Shown piece by piece: positions 16,950-25,612 of a DNA stretch of 64,000 nt. The DNA is taken from positions 62,001-126,000 of the forward strand of contig CAJTFL010000007.1 of the NCBI GenBank assembly GCA_910575565.1, written 5' to 3'. The position numbers and the translations under genes are program-made. Position 1 is the first letter of the stretch; every line of letters starts with the position of its first letter. The notes under the pieces are model-generated. The model did no database searches and had not been told where the DNA came from. It saw only the letters and a list, made by a program, of their open reading frames with translations. Origin of the DNA: Lachnospiraceae bacterium. Lineage in GTDB: Bacteria > Bacillota > Clostridia > Lachnospirales > Lachnospiraceae.

Positions 16950-17036
16950 TTATTTTATTATTTTACATCCATATTGTGCATTCAGCAAAAATCCAGCAAT
17001 AAATCCGGCAACAATTAAAGCAACAAACCAAGCCAC
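16950..17036 (-). CDS. Candidate 28-residue single-helix membrane peptide
   Basis: GTG 17036 is preceded at eight bases by GTGAGG, which overlaps the stop region of the polymerase-like gene. It opens a frame reading MAWFVALIVAGFIAGFLLN then a short tail AQYGCKIIK. The peptide is one hydrophobic helix with a positively charged end, typical of bacterial membrane microproteins. It lies between the polymerase-like gene and the terminator, inside the same transcript. Support is only the ribosome site, composition and position; a chance frame in a spacer is possible. Confidence 0.4.
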   Translation of the reverse strand: MAWFVALIVAGFIAGFLLNAQYGCKIIK

Positions 17037-17046
17037 AAAAATGTCC

Positions 17047-18366
17047 TCACCGGTATTCCACCCACAAATACACCGCCCCAGTTACCGCCAGATAAAACCA
17101 GGTAGCCGGATTGGAAAACCAGGTGGTGAAAAAGGACAGCACCATATACATGGCAACCTGGGCGTAAAACACATACCCTACCGGATTTTTTAACTGCCTT
17201 GCCTTCCTGTTTAAGAGAAAGCAGGCCGCGCCAAGGATGGCCGAAAACAAGGCTACCCCAACCACCCCGAAATCATAGTAGGCGTCGTAAATCAGCGTCA
17301 AGGTGGTCAGCTCCTCTTTATTCACATATATGGGATAATTCACCAAAGCAGGAACCAAAAATTTCAGCCCGGTCAGCGCCCATAAGGGGAACAGCATCCG
17401 AAGCCCGAAGGCATGGCCGGGAAGGTTTGCCACCAGGAAATCAAAATTATCGTAATTATGGGCGATATAGATGTAAGGCTGGGTGATGAAGATCGGCATT
17501 GCCGGGTTTTTCATCTGGAAAATCCCATTTAGATAGGCCACATCATGGCTCCTGGCTATGGTCAGCACTAAATAAGCCGGGATCATTGCCCCAAGGAGCG
17601 CTGCCCCATGCCACAGCCGGATCCGGCGGTTTACGCCAAGGACGGTAAATGCCGCCATCCCTGCCGCCAAAATCAGCTGAAACCGGGACACACACAGCAC
17701 CGGGATCAGAAGGCTTACCGCCGTGAACAAAAAAGCCAGCACATTGCGCCCTTTCTTCCGCTCATCCTTTCCCAGAAAATACAGCACATACAGGGAAGGA
17801 ACCAGCACACAGGATACGGTAAAATAGTGAAGGCCGCTAATATGGAAATAGGAATAGGCATGGGGAACGCCCCTTAGAAAAAAAGGGACGTAGCCTAAAA
17901 TCAACGCTTCCGCCAAAAAAGCCGCAGCCGATATCCCGGTAACTATGCCAATAGCCGTAAACAGCGAACCTTCAAACTTCCGAAGTTCCATCCGATGCTC
18001 CCAGGGGAGGACGCCGCCCCTTCCCCTGGCCTGCTTCTTCATCCAGTGCTGCCCTTTATCCTCCCCCAGGATACGTCCCGCCAGCCAATAAGCCAGATAA
18101 AAAGACACCACTGCCAGGAAGAAGCAAAGCCAGGTCATCCCGCTCCACTGCCGCTGAAGGCTGCTTAACTTAAAGCAGGACAACCCCTGCCCGCCGATAA
18201 AGAACAGGCAGAACAGGCCCCGCAGATGAATTAAATTTCCCGAAGCCCGGTAATCCTTCCAGTACAGCCAGACACCGGCCAACATAAGAACCAGGCCGGA
18301 TGGCAAAAACCATCCCAGCCTGGCAAAGATAAAACAAAGACTGTAACTAATCAGATAAATGATCAT
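17047..18366 (-). CDS. O-antigen polymerase-like / oligosaccharide repeat unit polymerase
   Basis: A 439-residue protein with about eleven hydrophobic helices and a larger loop around residues 250-340, the topology of Wzy/O-antigen ligase-type enzymes that join polysaccharide repeats on undecaprenyl carriers at the outer face of the membrane. No single signature is decisive, so the family call rests on topology and the loop containing PYIYIAHNYDNFDF. ATG 18366 overlaps the stop of ptsI by 4 bp (ATGA), so translation is coupled to the PTS enzyme. No other glycan gene is adjacent here; the glycan cluster is 17 kb away. Confidence 0.75.
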   Translation of the reverse strand: MIIYLISYSLCFIFARLGWFLPSGLVLMLAGVWLYWKDYRASGNLIHLRGLFCLFFIGGQGLSCFKLSSLQRQWSGMTWLCFFLAVVSFYLAYWLAGRILGEDKGQHWMKKQARGRGGVLPWEHRMELRKFEGSLFTAIGIVTGISAAAFLAEALILGYVPFFLRGVPHAYSYFHISGLHYFTVSCVLVPSLYVLYFLGKDERKKGRNVLAFLFTAVSLLIPVLCVSRFQLILAAGMAAFTVLGVNRRIRLWHGAALLGAMIPAYLVLTIARSHDVAYLNGIFQMKNPAMPIFITQPYIYIAHNYDNFDFLVANLPGHAFGLRMLFPLWALTGLKFLVPALVNYPIYVNKEELTTLTLIYDAYYDFGVVGVALFSAILGAACFLLNRKARQLKNPVGYVFYAQVAMYMVLSFFTTWFSNPATWFYLAVTGAVYLWVEYR

Positions 18367-20075
18367 GCATTTACAAACTCTTTCATGTAATTTTCCACTT
18401 CTGCCGCGGTGGCAAAGCTCATGGCCTTATCTGCAACTGCCAAAAGCTCCTCGGTGCTGTATCCGGTAATCAGCTTCCTTGCCCGCAGGATCGCAGAGGG
18501 GCTCATGCTGAATTCATTCAGTCCGAATGCCAGAAGCAGGGGGATCATCATGGGATCGCTGGCTGCTTCGCCGCACATCCCTACCATGATGCCAGCCTCC
18601 CTCGCACAGCTGATAATCCGCTTAATGCTGCGCAGCACCGCCGGGTTAAAGGTGGAATACAGATAGGAAATCTTATCATTGCCCCTGTCTACGGACATGG
18701 TATACTGGGTCAGGTCATTGGTCCCGATGCTGAAGAAATCCACCTCTTTGGCAAAAATATCCGCGATCAGGGAAGCGGCAGCCGTCTCCACCATAATGCC
18801 CAGCTGAATCTCTGGGTTATACTTAATCCCCTTATCATCCAGCTCCGCCTTGATTTCCTCCACCAATGCCTTCACTGAGCGGTACTCATCAATACAGGTA
18901 ACTAAGGGAACCATAATCTTAATATTGCCGAAAGCGCTGGCACGAAGCAATGCCCGAAGCTGGGGACGGTACACGTCATCCTTCCGATCCAGGCAGAAGC
19001 GGACAGCCCGGTAGCCTAAGAATGGATTTTCATCTTTTTCAAGCCCCATATATGGGATTTCCTTGTCGCCGCCGATATCCAGCGTCCGGATAATCACCGG
19101 CTTTCCATCCAGGGCCACCGCTACCTTGCGGTAAGCCTCAAACTGCTCTTCCTCCGTGGGCATGGCATCCCGATCCATAAACAGGAATTCCGTGCGGAAC
19201 AGGCCTACGCCCTCGCCATCGTACTGGAGCACCTTATCCACGTCCTCCGGCTTGCCGATATTGGCAACGATCTCCACCTGCACGCCGTCCTTGGTAATGG
19301 ATGGCTGGCCGATGTATCTTTCCAGCTCCTTCTTTTCCTTTAGGAATGCCTCCCTCTTCCCCTGATACTGGGCTAAGGTAGCGTCATTCGGGTTAAGGAT
19401 TACCGTCCCATCGGAGCCGTCTAAGATAATGGCATCCCCATTCTTAACCTCATCCAAAATCCCTGCCAGGGCAACCACCGCCGGGATCTCTAAAGCACGA
19501 GCCAGGATAGCGCTGTGAGCGGTGCGTCCTCCCAGCTCCGTCACGATCCCGGCAACGTTTGCCGGATTGATGCCTGCCGTCATGGATGGAGTCAAATCCT
19601 TTGCCAGGATCACGGAACCTGCCGGAAGGGAAGCGATATCCACGGACTCAACGCCTAAAAGCACCTTCTGCATCCTGGTTTTAATATCCCGCATATCCGT
19701 AGCCCTCTGCTGCATCAGCTCATCCCCCATGGAGGCGAACATTTCCGCATAGTTCGTGCAGACAGTTTCAATGGCAAACTCACTGTTCACCTGATCCTTT
19801 TCAATCATGCTTTCCACTTCGCCTAAAAGCATGGGATCCGAAAGCAGCATAATATGGCCGTTTAAGATTTCCGCCTCTTTCTCGCCTACCCTTGTAGCCA
19901 GATCGGCGGCCAGCTCCTCGGTCTGTTTCCTGGCAACTTCCAGCGCTCCCTTAAAACGCTGAATCTCCGCTTCGGAATCCGCGACTGCCTCCCTCGCAAT
20001 CACCAGCTCCTTTTCTTCCACAACTGCCACCTTGCCGATGCCAATGCCGGCCGAAGCGTTTGTACCCTTGTACAT
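18363..20075 (-). CDS. ptsI: PTS enzyme I (phosphoenolpyruvate-protein phosphotransferase)
   Basis: A 570-residue cytosolic enzyme that takes the phosphoryl group from PEP onto its own histidine and passes it to HPr. The active His is in GGRTAHSAILARALEIP; the PEP-binding barrel has GEGVGLFRTEFLFMDR, the conserved arginine block RTLDIGGDKEIPY and the C-terminal GMCGEAASDP with its catalytic Cys. It has standard length and is intact. ATG 20075 has GAGGAGGG upstream. The HPr-like gene lies 145 bp upstream and a polymerase-like gene overlaps its stop. Confidence 0.97.
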   Translation of the reverse strand: MYKGTNASAGIGIGKVAVVEEKELVIAREAVADSEAEIQRFKGALEVARKQTEELAADLATRVGEKEAEILNGHIMLLSDPMLLGEVESMIEKDQVNSEFAIETVCTNYAEMFASMGDELMQQRATDMRDIKTRMQKVLLGVESVDIASLPAGSVILAKDLTPSMTAGINPANVAGIVTELGGRTAHSAILARALEIPAVVALAGILDEVKNGDAIILDGSDGTVILNPNDATLAQYQGKREAFLKEKKELERYIGQPSITKDGVQVEIVANIGKPEDVDKVLQYDGEGVGLFRTEFLFMDRDAMPTEEEQFEAYRKVAVALDGKPVIIRTLDIGGDKEIPYMGLEKDENPFLGYRAVRFCLDRKDDVYRPQLRALLRASAFGNIKIMVPLVTCIDEYRSVKALVEEIKAELDDKGIKYNPEIQLGIMVETAAASLIADIFAKEVDFFSIGTNDLTQYTMSVDRGNDKISYLYSTFNPAVLRSIKRIISCAREAGIMVGMCGEAASDPMMIPLLLAFGLNEFSMSPSAILRARKLITGYSTEELLAVADKAMSFATAAEVENYMKEFVNA

Positions 20076-20099
20076 AATAATACCCTCCTCATGATTAAT

Positions 20100-20215
20100 T
20101 TATGTCCAAGCCCTTAGCGCGCCATACGATTACGCTGGCATGATTACACGGACACGATTGCCTTTAGCCAGCCGTAACCGCGCCAGCGCCTAAGGAGCCT
20201 GTAACCAGATTTACG
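20100..20215. repeat. Imperfect inverted repeat between the HPr-like gene and ptsI
   Basis: On the minus strand CTTAGGCGC and GGTTACGGCTGGC are mirrored about 40 bases later by GCCAGCGTAATC and GCGCGCTAAGG. The spacer could therefore fold into a long interrupted hairpin just before the ptsI ribosome site. It may modulate ptsI relative to the upstream gene, or be a dispersed palindromic repeat. Confidence 0.45.
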
Positions 20216-20220
20216 CGGCC

Positions 20221-20484
20221 CTATTCTCCCAAACCGTCCCTCACGATTTTTACAATGGCCGCCAATGCCTCCTTTTCGTCTTCTCCCTCACAGACAAATT
20301 CCAGCTCATTTCCGCTTTTTATGCAGGCTCCCAAAACGCTTAATACGCTTTTTGCGTTGGCTGTAGTATTGCGGAAATGAAAATGGATGGAGGACTTGTA
20401 TTTAATCGCTTCCTTGCAAAGGATCCCCGCCGGCCTAAGATGAAGGCCGCTGGGATTTTTGACTGTCACTTTCTCGCTAACCAT
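20221..20484 (-). CDS. HPr-family phosphocarrier protein
   Basis: An 87-residue cytosolic phosphocarrier. The active-site block NPSGLHLRPAGILCKEA has the phosphorylated histidine (His15) and its arginine. The regulatory segment AKSVLSVLGACIKSG carries the serine at position 46 used by HPr kinase, so it is an HPr rather than a Crh. It differs from typical HPr around residues 27-42 (KYKSSIHFHFRNTTANAKS), so I leave the symbol open. GGAGGG precedes ATG 20484, which is only 12 bp after the cdaR stop, placing it inside the cda operon. Confidence 0.9.
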   Translation of the reverse strand: MVSEKVTVKNPSGLHLRPAGILCKEAIKYKSSIHFHFRNTTANAKSVLSVLGACIKSGNELEFVCEGEDEKEALAAIVKIVRDGLGE

Positions 20485-20496
20485 ACTGTCCCTCCG

Positions 20497-21933
20497 TTAT
20501 TGCATGGCCTCCTGGCTGCTCTCGCCGTTTTCCTCCTGGCCCGGTCCGGCAAAAGTCGTCTCCGAAGGCTCTAGTGCACTCTCGCTGTCCAATATGCCGT
20601 TCCCGGAAACCTCCCTGGCTTCCGAAAGCTCGCTGCCCGTCTCCTGGCTGCTCTCTGTCTCCCTTACGGCAGCCTCCATGCCAGGACCTGTTTCCTTTGA
20701 TCTGACCATAACCTGGAAATCCGAATACCCAACCACGCTGAAATTATCCCGCAGCCCCTTGAAGGTAAGATTTCCACTGTAATTTCCCACGCCCATCCCG
20801 GATACATCCATCTCCAGTACGATGTCCGCCACATTCAAAAGCTCCAAATCCTCAGAAAGACCTTCTACCGTTACCTCGATGGAATCTAAGCTGTATTCGT
20901 AATAATTCTGATCCGACTCCCCCTCCCGGATAATCCGGTTCGTGGGAACCTCGATCACCCTCTGGGAAAGCTGTCGCACCAAAAGCGTTACGTTAACCTG
21001 GCTGTTCCAGGGAATGCTCATCCGATCCTTGTCCGGCAGATAATCCTCCACATCCACCGAAATCAGCTTGTCCCCTGAAGCGCCCTCCAAATCCAGGGCG
21101 CTTGCCGGAATCCGGATAGATTCGATGGCAGAAACCAGCTCATCAGGGCCTACTACCGCCACATCCTCCGCCGTAGCCTGCAGCCCTACGTACCGGTAGC
21201 CGCTTGCCGCCTGGCCGCCTACCTCAAACACCAGGGGGATCCGCCTTGACTTTAATATCTTGACCGTATAGGTAATCTCCGGCACATTAACCGTCACCCG
21301 GCCATCTAAAGCCAGCTGATTGTTATTGGCATCGTAAAAGACGGGAATTGCCGTCCCGCTTATCTCTGACCGCAGCCCCTGGATATTCACCTCGATGCCC
21401 ACTGAATTAATCTGGCCGATTACAGACTCCGGCCCTTTCACCGTCACCATATCCTCGCTCAGATCATACCCGGCCACTTCATACCCATCCGCCTCAAAGC
21501 CGGAAGGATTCACCTTTAAGTCAAAATCCTTAACCTGGATCTGCTCCGTCTTTATCCGGACTACCGCAGGCTTGGCCGTCACCGCATCCACCAGGTAATC
21601 CTTATTATTCAGGACCTCCACGTAAACCGGCACGGTTCCTGTAGCCGGGTAGTAATCCGCCAAATCAATGTACGCCCGGAAGTCGGAGGAGGACACGCTC
21701 ATCCGATCCTGCGTCCGCACCTGGTAGGATATGGAAACGCTGGTCCGCTTGCCTTCTATCTCATAATACAGATCGGCTTTCGTCATCACTTCCCCGTTCA
21801 CCACGTCCAGGAGAATCTCCTTCCTGTCCGTCGTCTGAGGATCCGACACATTCACCACTGCCAGCCATACGAAAAAGCCCACCACCACCGAAAGGATCTT
21901 AAGACCTAGGTTTCGGGTTAGAATTTCTTTCAT
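20497..21933 (-). CDS. cdaR: YbbR-domain regulator of diadenylate cyclase (CdaR)
   Basis: A 478-residue membrane-anchored protein: one N-terminal helix (LGLKILSVVVGFFVWLAVVNVSD), then about four YbbR repeats on the wall side, seen as recurrent VKGPESVIGQI / VVGPDELVSAI-type segments. CdaR binds CdaA and tunes c-di-AMP production. The last 70 residues are a Ser/Glu-rich low-complexity tail, unusual for the family and probably a spacer. ATG 21933 has GGGAGG upstream and overlaps the 3' end of cdaA by 35 bp, as in many Firmicutes. glmM, the usual third gene, is replaced here by an HPr-like gene. Confidence 0.92.
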   Translation of the reverse strand: MKEILTRNLGLKILSVVVGFFVWLAVVNVSDPQTTDRKEILLDVVNGEVMTKADLYYEIEGKRTSVSISYQVRTQDRMSVSSSDFRAYIDLADYYPATGTVPVYVEVLNNKDYLVDAVTAKPAVVRIKTEQIQVKDFDLKVNPSGFEADGYEVAGYDLSEDMVTVKGPESVIGQINSVGIEVNIQGLRSEISGTAIPVFYDANNNQLALDGRVTVNVPEITYTVKILKSRRIPLVFEVGGQAASGYRYVGLQATAEDVAVVGPDELVSAIESIRIPASALDLEGASGDKLISVDVEDYLPDKDRMSIPWNSQVNVTLLVRQLSQRVIEVPTNRIIREGESDQNYYEYSLDSIEVTVEGLSEDLELLNVADIVLEMDVSGMGVGNYSGNLTFKGLRDNFSVVGYSDFQVMVRSKETGPGMEAAVRETESSQETGSELSEAREVSGNGILDSESALEPSETTFAGPGQEENGESSQEAMQ

Positions 21934-22786
21934 TCTTCAGCCTCCCCTTCCATAATTTAAACTTGCCGGCAGGAGCGGCCTTCTCTTCTGTATCGCTTGA
22001 CAGCGCCTTCTTTAAGGTTTCCCCATCGTTAATCCTGGTCAGCTGTCCGCCTTCCGCCAGAGTCACCCGGCCCGTTTCCTCCGAAACCACGATGGTTAAG
22101 CTGTCCGTGGCCTCGGAAATCCCTACTGCCGCCCGATGCCTGGTTCCCAGCTCCTTGCTGATGGACATATTGTCAGAAAGAGGCAGGTAACAGGTAGCCG
22201 CCGCCACCCGATTGCCCCGGATCACCACTGCGCCGTCATGGAGAGGCGTGTTGTGCTCAAATATATTAATCAAAAGCTGGCTGCTCACCAGGCCATTTAC
22301 CTCGATCCCGGTGCGCTCAATATCCTTTAGGGAATCCCCCTTTTCAATCACCATAAGAGCCCCCGTCTTAACCTTAGCCATCTCAAAGGTTGCCCGAACC
22401 AGCTCATTCACCGTCTTTTCCGTAAATCCCAGCTCTTCCTTCCCGTCATCAAAGGAAAGGATGTTGGTAATGATGTTTTTGCTCCCCAGCTGTTCCAGCG
22501 CCTTCCTTAGCTCCGGCTGGAAAATCACCAGAAGCGCCGTGGCTGCAATGGCAGCCGTTTTCTCCAAAATCCAAAGAATCGTCCGCAATTCAAATATGGC
22601 CGCAAACACAGTGAACACTAAAATCACCGCCAGGCCTTTTAACAATGTCCACGCCCGGGTATTCTTAATCCAATATAAGACCTCATAGATTAAAATCGAA
22701 ATAATCACGATCTCGATTAAATTCTTTGCACTGATTCTTTGTAAAAATGACAGCCAGGAGCGAATACCTTCCATTAGTTCCGCCAT
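21899..22786 (-). CDS. cdaA: Diadenylate cyclase CdaA
   Basis: A 295-residue membrane enzyme that joins two ATP into c-di-AMP, the second messenger for potassium, osmotic and wall homeostasis. Three N-terminal helices (residues about 20-95) are followed by the DAC domain with HDGAVVIRGN (DGA motif) and GTRHRAAVGISE (RHR motif), both intact. The C-terminus ends in a basic tail. I chose ATG 22786, which has GGAGG upstream; the longer frame from 22834 has no ribosome site. It overlaps cdaR and follows two membrane-protein genes in one run. Confidence 0.95.
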   Translation of the reverse strand: MAELMEGIRSWLSFLQRISAKNLIEIVIISILIYEVLYWIKNTRAWTLLKGLAVILVFTVFAAIFELRTILWILEKTAAIAATALLVIFQPELRKALEQLGSKNIITNILSFDDGKEELGFTEKTVNELVRATFEMAKVKTGALMVIEKGDSLKDIERTGIEVNGLVSSQLLINIFEHNTPLHDGAVVIRGNRVAAATCYLPLSDNMSISKELGTRHRAAVGISEATDSLTIVVSEETGRVTLAEGGQLTRINDGETLKKALSSDTEEKAAPAGKFKLWKGRLKNERNSNPKPRS

Positions 22787-22871
22787 GGTGCCATATCCTC
22801 CCTTCCTAAACCGCAACTGCTTAAAGCTCCTCACAGCTGCCTTAAACCGTTTTGCTTTCCAAGCCCAATTT

Positions 22872-23804
22872 TTATTCTTTCCTTTTATTAATCCGCTGAA
22901 CCTTCACATCCGGCGCAGTAACCGCCACCTTGGGGACAGCCTTCACGTAATAGTAATAATCATCATCCTGAAACTGCAGATATTCCGTCCGGGTATAGTC
23001 AACCGCAAACACAAAAAATTCAAAGACAAAGGCCAAAACCATGGAAACCAGAATGCCAACGATCATGGAACCTACCGATAAGTTAACATCCATCCTGGAA
23101 TTCCCGAAAAAAACCACCGCCAGCTCCACAACCACGCCTGCCGCGATGGCTATCGTCCAGGCATAGGCCACCGCCAAGCTCTTAATCAAGTACACCACCA
23201 CGGCAGCAGCAGCAAAAGCCAAAACCATCAGAAGCATCAGCTCATTAGACAAAAGGCTGTTTAAAATCTGCATATACTTCTGGGTAATGTCGATGGCCGC
23301 GGCTCCCGCCAGCACCCCCGCGTTCTGCTTGGCATACACCAAAAGATAATAGAAAAACACCCCCATGCACATGGGAATCAGCGCCGACAGCCCGCAGGAC
23401 AACCCGATAATCAGCGGAACCACGAAGGGAACCTTAAGGAAAAACAGCATAGGAGTAACCACCATCACCACGGAATTGCCCGGCTGGAAGCCGCTGTAAA
23501 GGATGGATACCGCCAAAACCAGGATGCCGGTAATCACCGTCAGCTCCAAGGATACGCTGTATAAATGGATCATCATAAACACTGCCGCAAGGCAGGTCAT
23601 CACGCTTACCGGCAGGAAAGCGCAAAGGAAGCTGACCGCCAGAAGAACCAGCGGGCTTTTCAAAAATTCATGAAATCCCAGATTATGGTTCAGCAGGATG
23701 AACACCACCAGGGAAAAGAAGAATTTCCTGACCGCATCCACGACAAAGCTGTGCCTTCCGTAAAAAGCTTTCAGGCGCTCCTTAAATACCAGAAGACCGA
23801 TCAT
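22872..23804 (-). CDS. Polytopic membrane protein upstream of cdaA, unknown function
   Basis: A 310-residue protein with eight or nine hydrophobic helices and a short C-terminal cytosolic tail (residues about 275-310) rich in Asp/Tyr then Lys (DDDYYYYVKAVPK). I recognise no family. AAAGGAGGG precedes ATG 23804, which overlaps the preceding small membrane-protein gene by 23 bp. It ends 85 bp before cdaA. Consistent placement beside cdaA suggests a link with c-di-AMP signalling or envelope physiology, but this is only positional. Confidence 0.8.
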   Translation of the reverse strand: MIGLLVFKERLKAFYGRHSFVVDAVRKFFFSLVVFILLNHNLGFHEFLKSPLVLLAVSFLCAFLPVSVMTCLAAVFMMIHLYSVSLELTVITGILVLAVSILYSGFQPGNSVVMVVTPMLFFLKVPFVVPLIIGLSCGLSALIPMCMGVFFYYLLVYAKQNAGVLAGAAAIDITQKYMQILNSLLSNELMLLMVLAFAAAAVVVYLIKSLAVAYAWTIAIAAGVVVELAVVFFGNSRMDVNLSVGSMIVGILVSMVLAFVFEFFVFAVDYTRTEYLQFQDDDYYYYVKAVPKVAVTAPDVKVQRINKRKE

Positions 23805-24228
23805 AGCGAACGCCCTCCTTTGACATCTCCTTCACCTTGTTTTGATACTCATACCGCTTTTCCAGCCGCCTTAGCTTGGAAATATATATCCGCATACCGG
23901 TGACGGAATATTCGTACCGCCTCCAATACACCACCGCTGTAACCAGCAAATACAGCACCAGGCCAATCCCGTAAATCATCACGAACCACTTTCCCACGGA
24001 CAGCAGCATATCCACGCGGATATCCGCCAGCAGCTCCTCCAAATGGTACAGCACCCAGAGGACAAGCCCTAAGAGGCAGCACAGCGTGTACCCGAAAAAA
24101 GCCCCTAACAGATGGCGGCTGATATAGTCGCTCCTGAAATAGCAGCTCAAGGGAAAGATTTTTTTCCCTTCCTTTTGCTCAAACATGGCAATGCTTGTCA
24201 TCAGTTTGATCTTCTCTTCATTAAGCAT
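23782..24228 (-). CDS. Small membrane protein, unknown function
   Basis: A 148-residue protein with two hydrophobic helices (GAFFGYTLCCLLGLVLWVLY and WFVMIYGIGLVLYLLVTAVVYW) between soluble ends; the C-terminal end is basic and helical (SKLRRLEKRYEYQNKVKEM). ATG 24228 has AAGGAG upstream. It is the first gene of the cdaA-ptsI run and overlaps the next gene by 23 bp, so it is probably translated with it. I do not recognise the family. Confidence 0.8.
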   Translation of the reverse strand: MLNEEKIKLMTSIAMFEQKEGKKIFPLSCYFRSDYISRHLLGAFFGYTLCCLLGLVLWVLYHLEELLADIRVDMLLSVGKWFVMIYGIGLVLYLLVTAVVYWRRYEYSVTGMRIYISKLRRLEKRYEYQNKVKEMSKEGVRYDRSSGI

Positions 24229-24304
24229 CTTGCCGCTCCTTCTATCCGGCTGCCCAAAGCCCTGCCGACACAGCGCCTGGCGGCAGCCCGAAACACTTCT
24301 TCCT

Positions 24305-24333
24305 ATTGTAACATATATTCCGCCTCTTTGCGA
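24305..24333 (-). promoter_or_regulatory. Candidate promoter of the cda operon
   Basis: Minus-strand TACAAT (24305-24310) lies 17 bp downstream of TCGCAA (24328-24333). The -10 is good, the -35 weak. Confidence 0.4.
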
Positions 24334-24369
24334 GTAGTAATGCCAAATTTTTATAAAATTGTAATGAAA

Positions 24370-24424
24370 GTGCAGAAAAAAACAAAGGGGCTATCGCTGA
24401 ATTACGTATTCAGGACAGCCCCTT
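24370..24424 (-). terminator. Rho-independent terminator of the sugar ABC operon
   Basis: On the minus strand AGGGGCTGTC and CGATAGCCCC form the outer stem, with an inner CTGAAT/ATTCAG stem, followed by TTTGTTTTTTTC. It begins about 14 bp after the permease stop at 24438. Confidence 0.88.
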
Positions 24425-24437
24425 ATTTCACTATTCT

Positions 24438-25610
24438 TTAATTTCCCCTTTTCTTAGAAACCACATCAAAGATAACTGCCGCCAAAAGCACCAGTCCTTT
24501 TACCACCCTCTGGTAATTGGCATCCACGCCCATGATGGACATTCCCAGGTTAATGACACCCATCAGCACCGCGCCGACGATTACCCCGGGAACCGTTCCG
24601 ATCCCGCCGTATGCGGAAGCTCCGCCGATAAAGCAGGAGCCTATGGCATCCATTTCATAATTTTGGCCATAGGTGGGCTGAGCCGAAGTCATGCGGGCGA
24701 TGGTCAGCATACCGGCCAGCGCCGCCAAAAGCCCCATGTTCGCATAGGCAATGAAGTAAACCTTATCCGTATTGATTCCAGACAGCTTGGTCGCTTTCTC
24801 ATTGCCGCCCACGGCGTAAAAATAACGCCCTGTAGTGGTCATGGAAGTAATGTAGCCATAAACCAGCACCACCACCAGCACCCACACAAGAGCCGCCGGC
24901 ACGCCCTTGTGCTTTGCCAGGTTAAAGGTAAACCATAAAATCACCACGCACAGCACTGACACCTTCGCTGCCATCATCTGGAAGGAGCCGGTTTCATAGC
25001 CTTTCTTTTTGCGGGCCATGTAACCCTTAAACTGGGTAAATGCATAAATCGCGCAGGCGATCACCCCTGCCAGCATACAGGTTAAGTTAAAACCCTCCAT
25101 GCCAAAGAAATCCGGCACATAGCAGTCGGCGCCGCCGCCAAAGATCTTGATAAACAGCTGGTTGCTTAAGGAAACCGTTTTGCCGTTCAGCACCACGTTG
25201 GACAGTCCCCTGAACACCAGCATACCGGCCAGAGTAGTGATAAACGGCGGAATCCGCACGAACGCAATCCAGAACCCCTGCCATGCGCCGATAAGCAGGC
25301 CGATAAGCAGCATTACGATAATGGCCAGCCACATATTCATTTTGCCGGATTCCATCAAGGTAGCCCCCACGGCTCCCACGAAACACACCACGGAGCCAAC
25401 GGACAAATCGATGTTCCCGCCGGTAAGAATGCATAAAAGCATACCCGTCGCCAGCACGAACACATACGCATTCTGGGCAATCAGGTTATTGATATTCTGC
25501 GGAAGCAGGATCTTGCCCTGGGTTCGCCAGGCAAAGAATGCCGTGACCAAAACCAGAACCAGAATCATCGTATATTTTTTTACAAATCCCGTTACACTTG
25601 TTTTTCCCAT
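24438..25610 (-). CDS. Sugar ABC transporter permease (MmsB/GguB/XylH type)
   Basis: A 390-residue inner-membrane permease of the ribose/xylose (BPD_transp_2) class with about ten helices. The family blocks GGNIDLSVGSVVCFVGAVG and IGGASAYGGIGTVPGVIVGA are present, together with an extra cytosolic insert around residues 195-215 (YMARKKKGYETGS) as in multiple-monosaccharide permeases. GGAG precedes ATG 25610, two bases after the ATPase stop. It works with the ATPase and the ChvE-like binding protein encoded upstream. Confidence 0.93.
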   Translation of the reverse strand: MGKTSVTGFVKKYTMILVLVLVTAFFAWRTQGKILLPQNINNLIAQNAYVFVLATGMLLCILTGGNIDLSVGSVVCFVGAVGATLMESGKMNMWLAIIVMLLIGLLIGAWQGFWIAFVRIPPFITTLAGMLVFRGLSNVVLNGKTVSLSNQLFIKIFGGGADCYVPDFFGMEGFNLTCMLAGVIACAIYAFTQFKGYMARKKKGYETGSFQMMAAKVSVLCVVILWFTFNLAKHKGVPAALVWVLVVVLVYGYITSMTTTGRYFYAVGGNEKATKLSGINTDKVYFIAYANMGLLAALAGMLTIARMTSAQPTYGQNYEMDAIGSCFIGGASAYGGIGTVPGVIVGAVLMGVINLGMSIMGVDANYQRVVKGLVLLAAVIFDVVSKKRGN

Positions 25611-25612
25611 CC

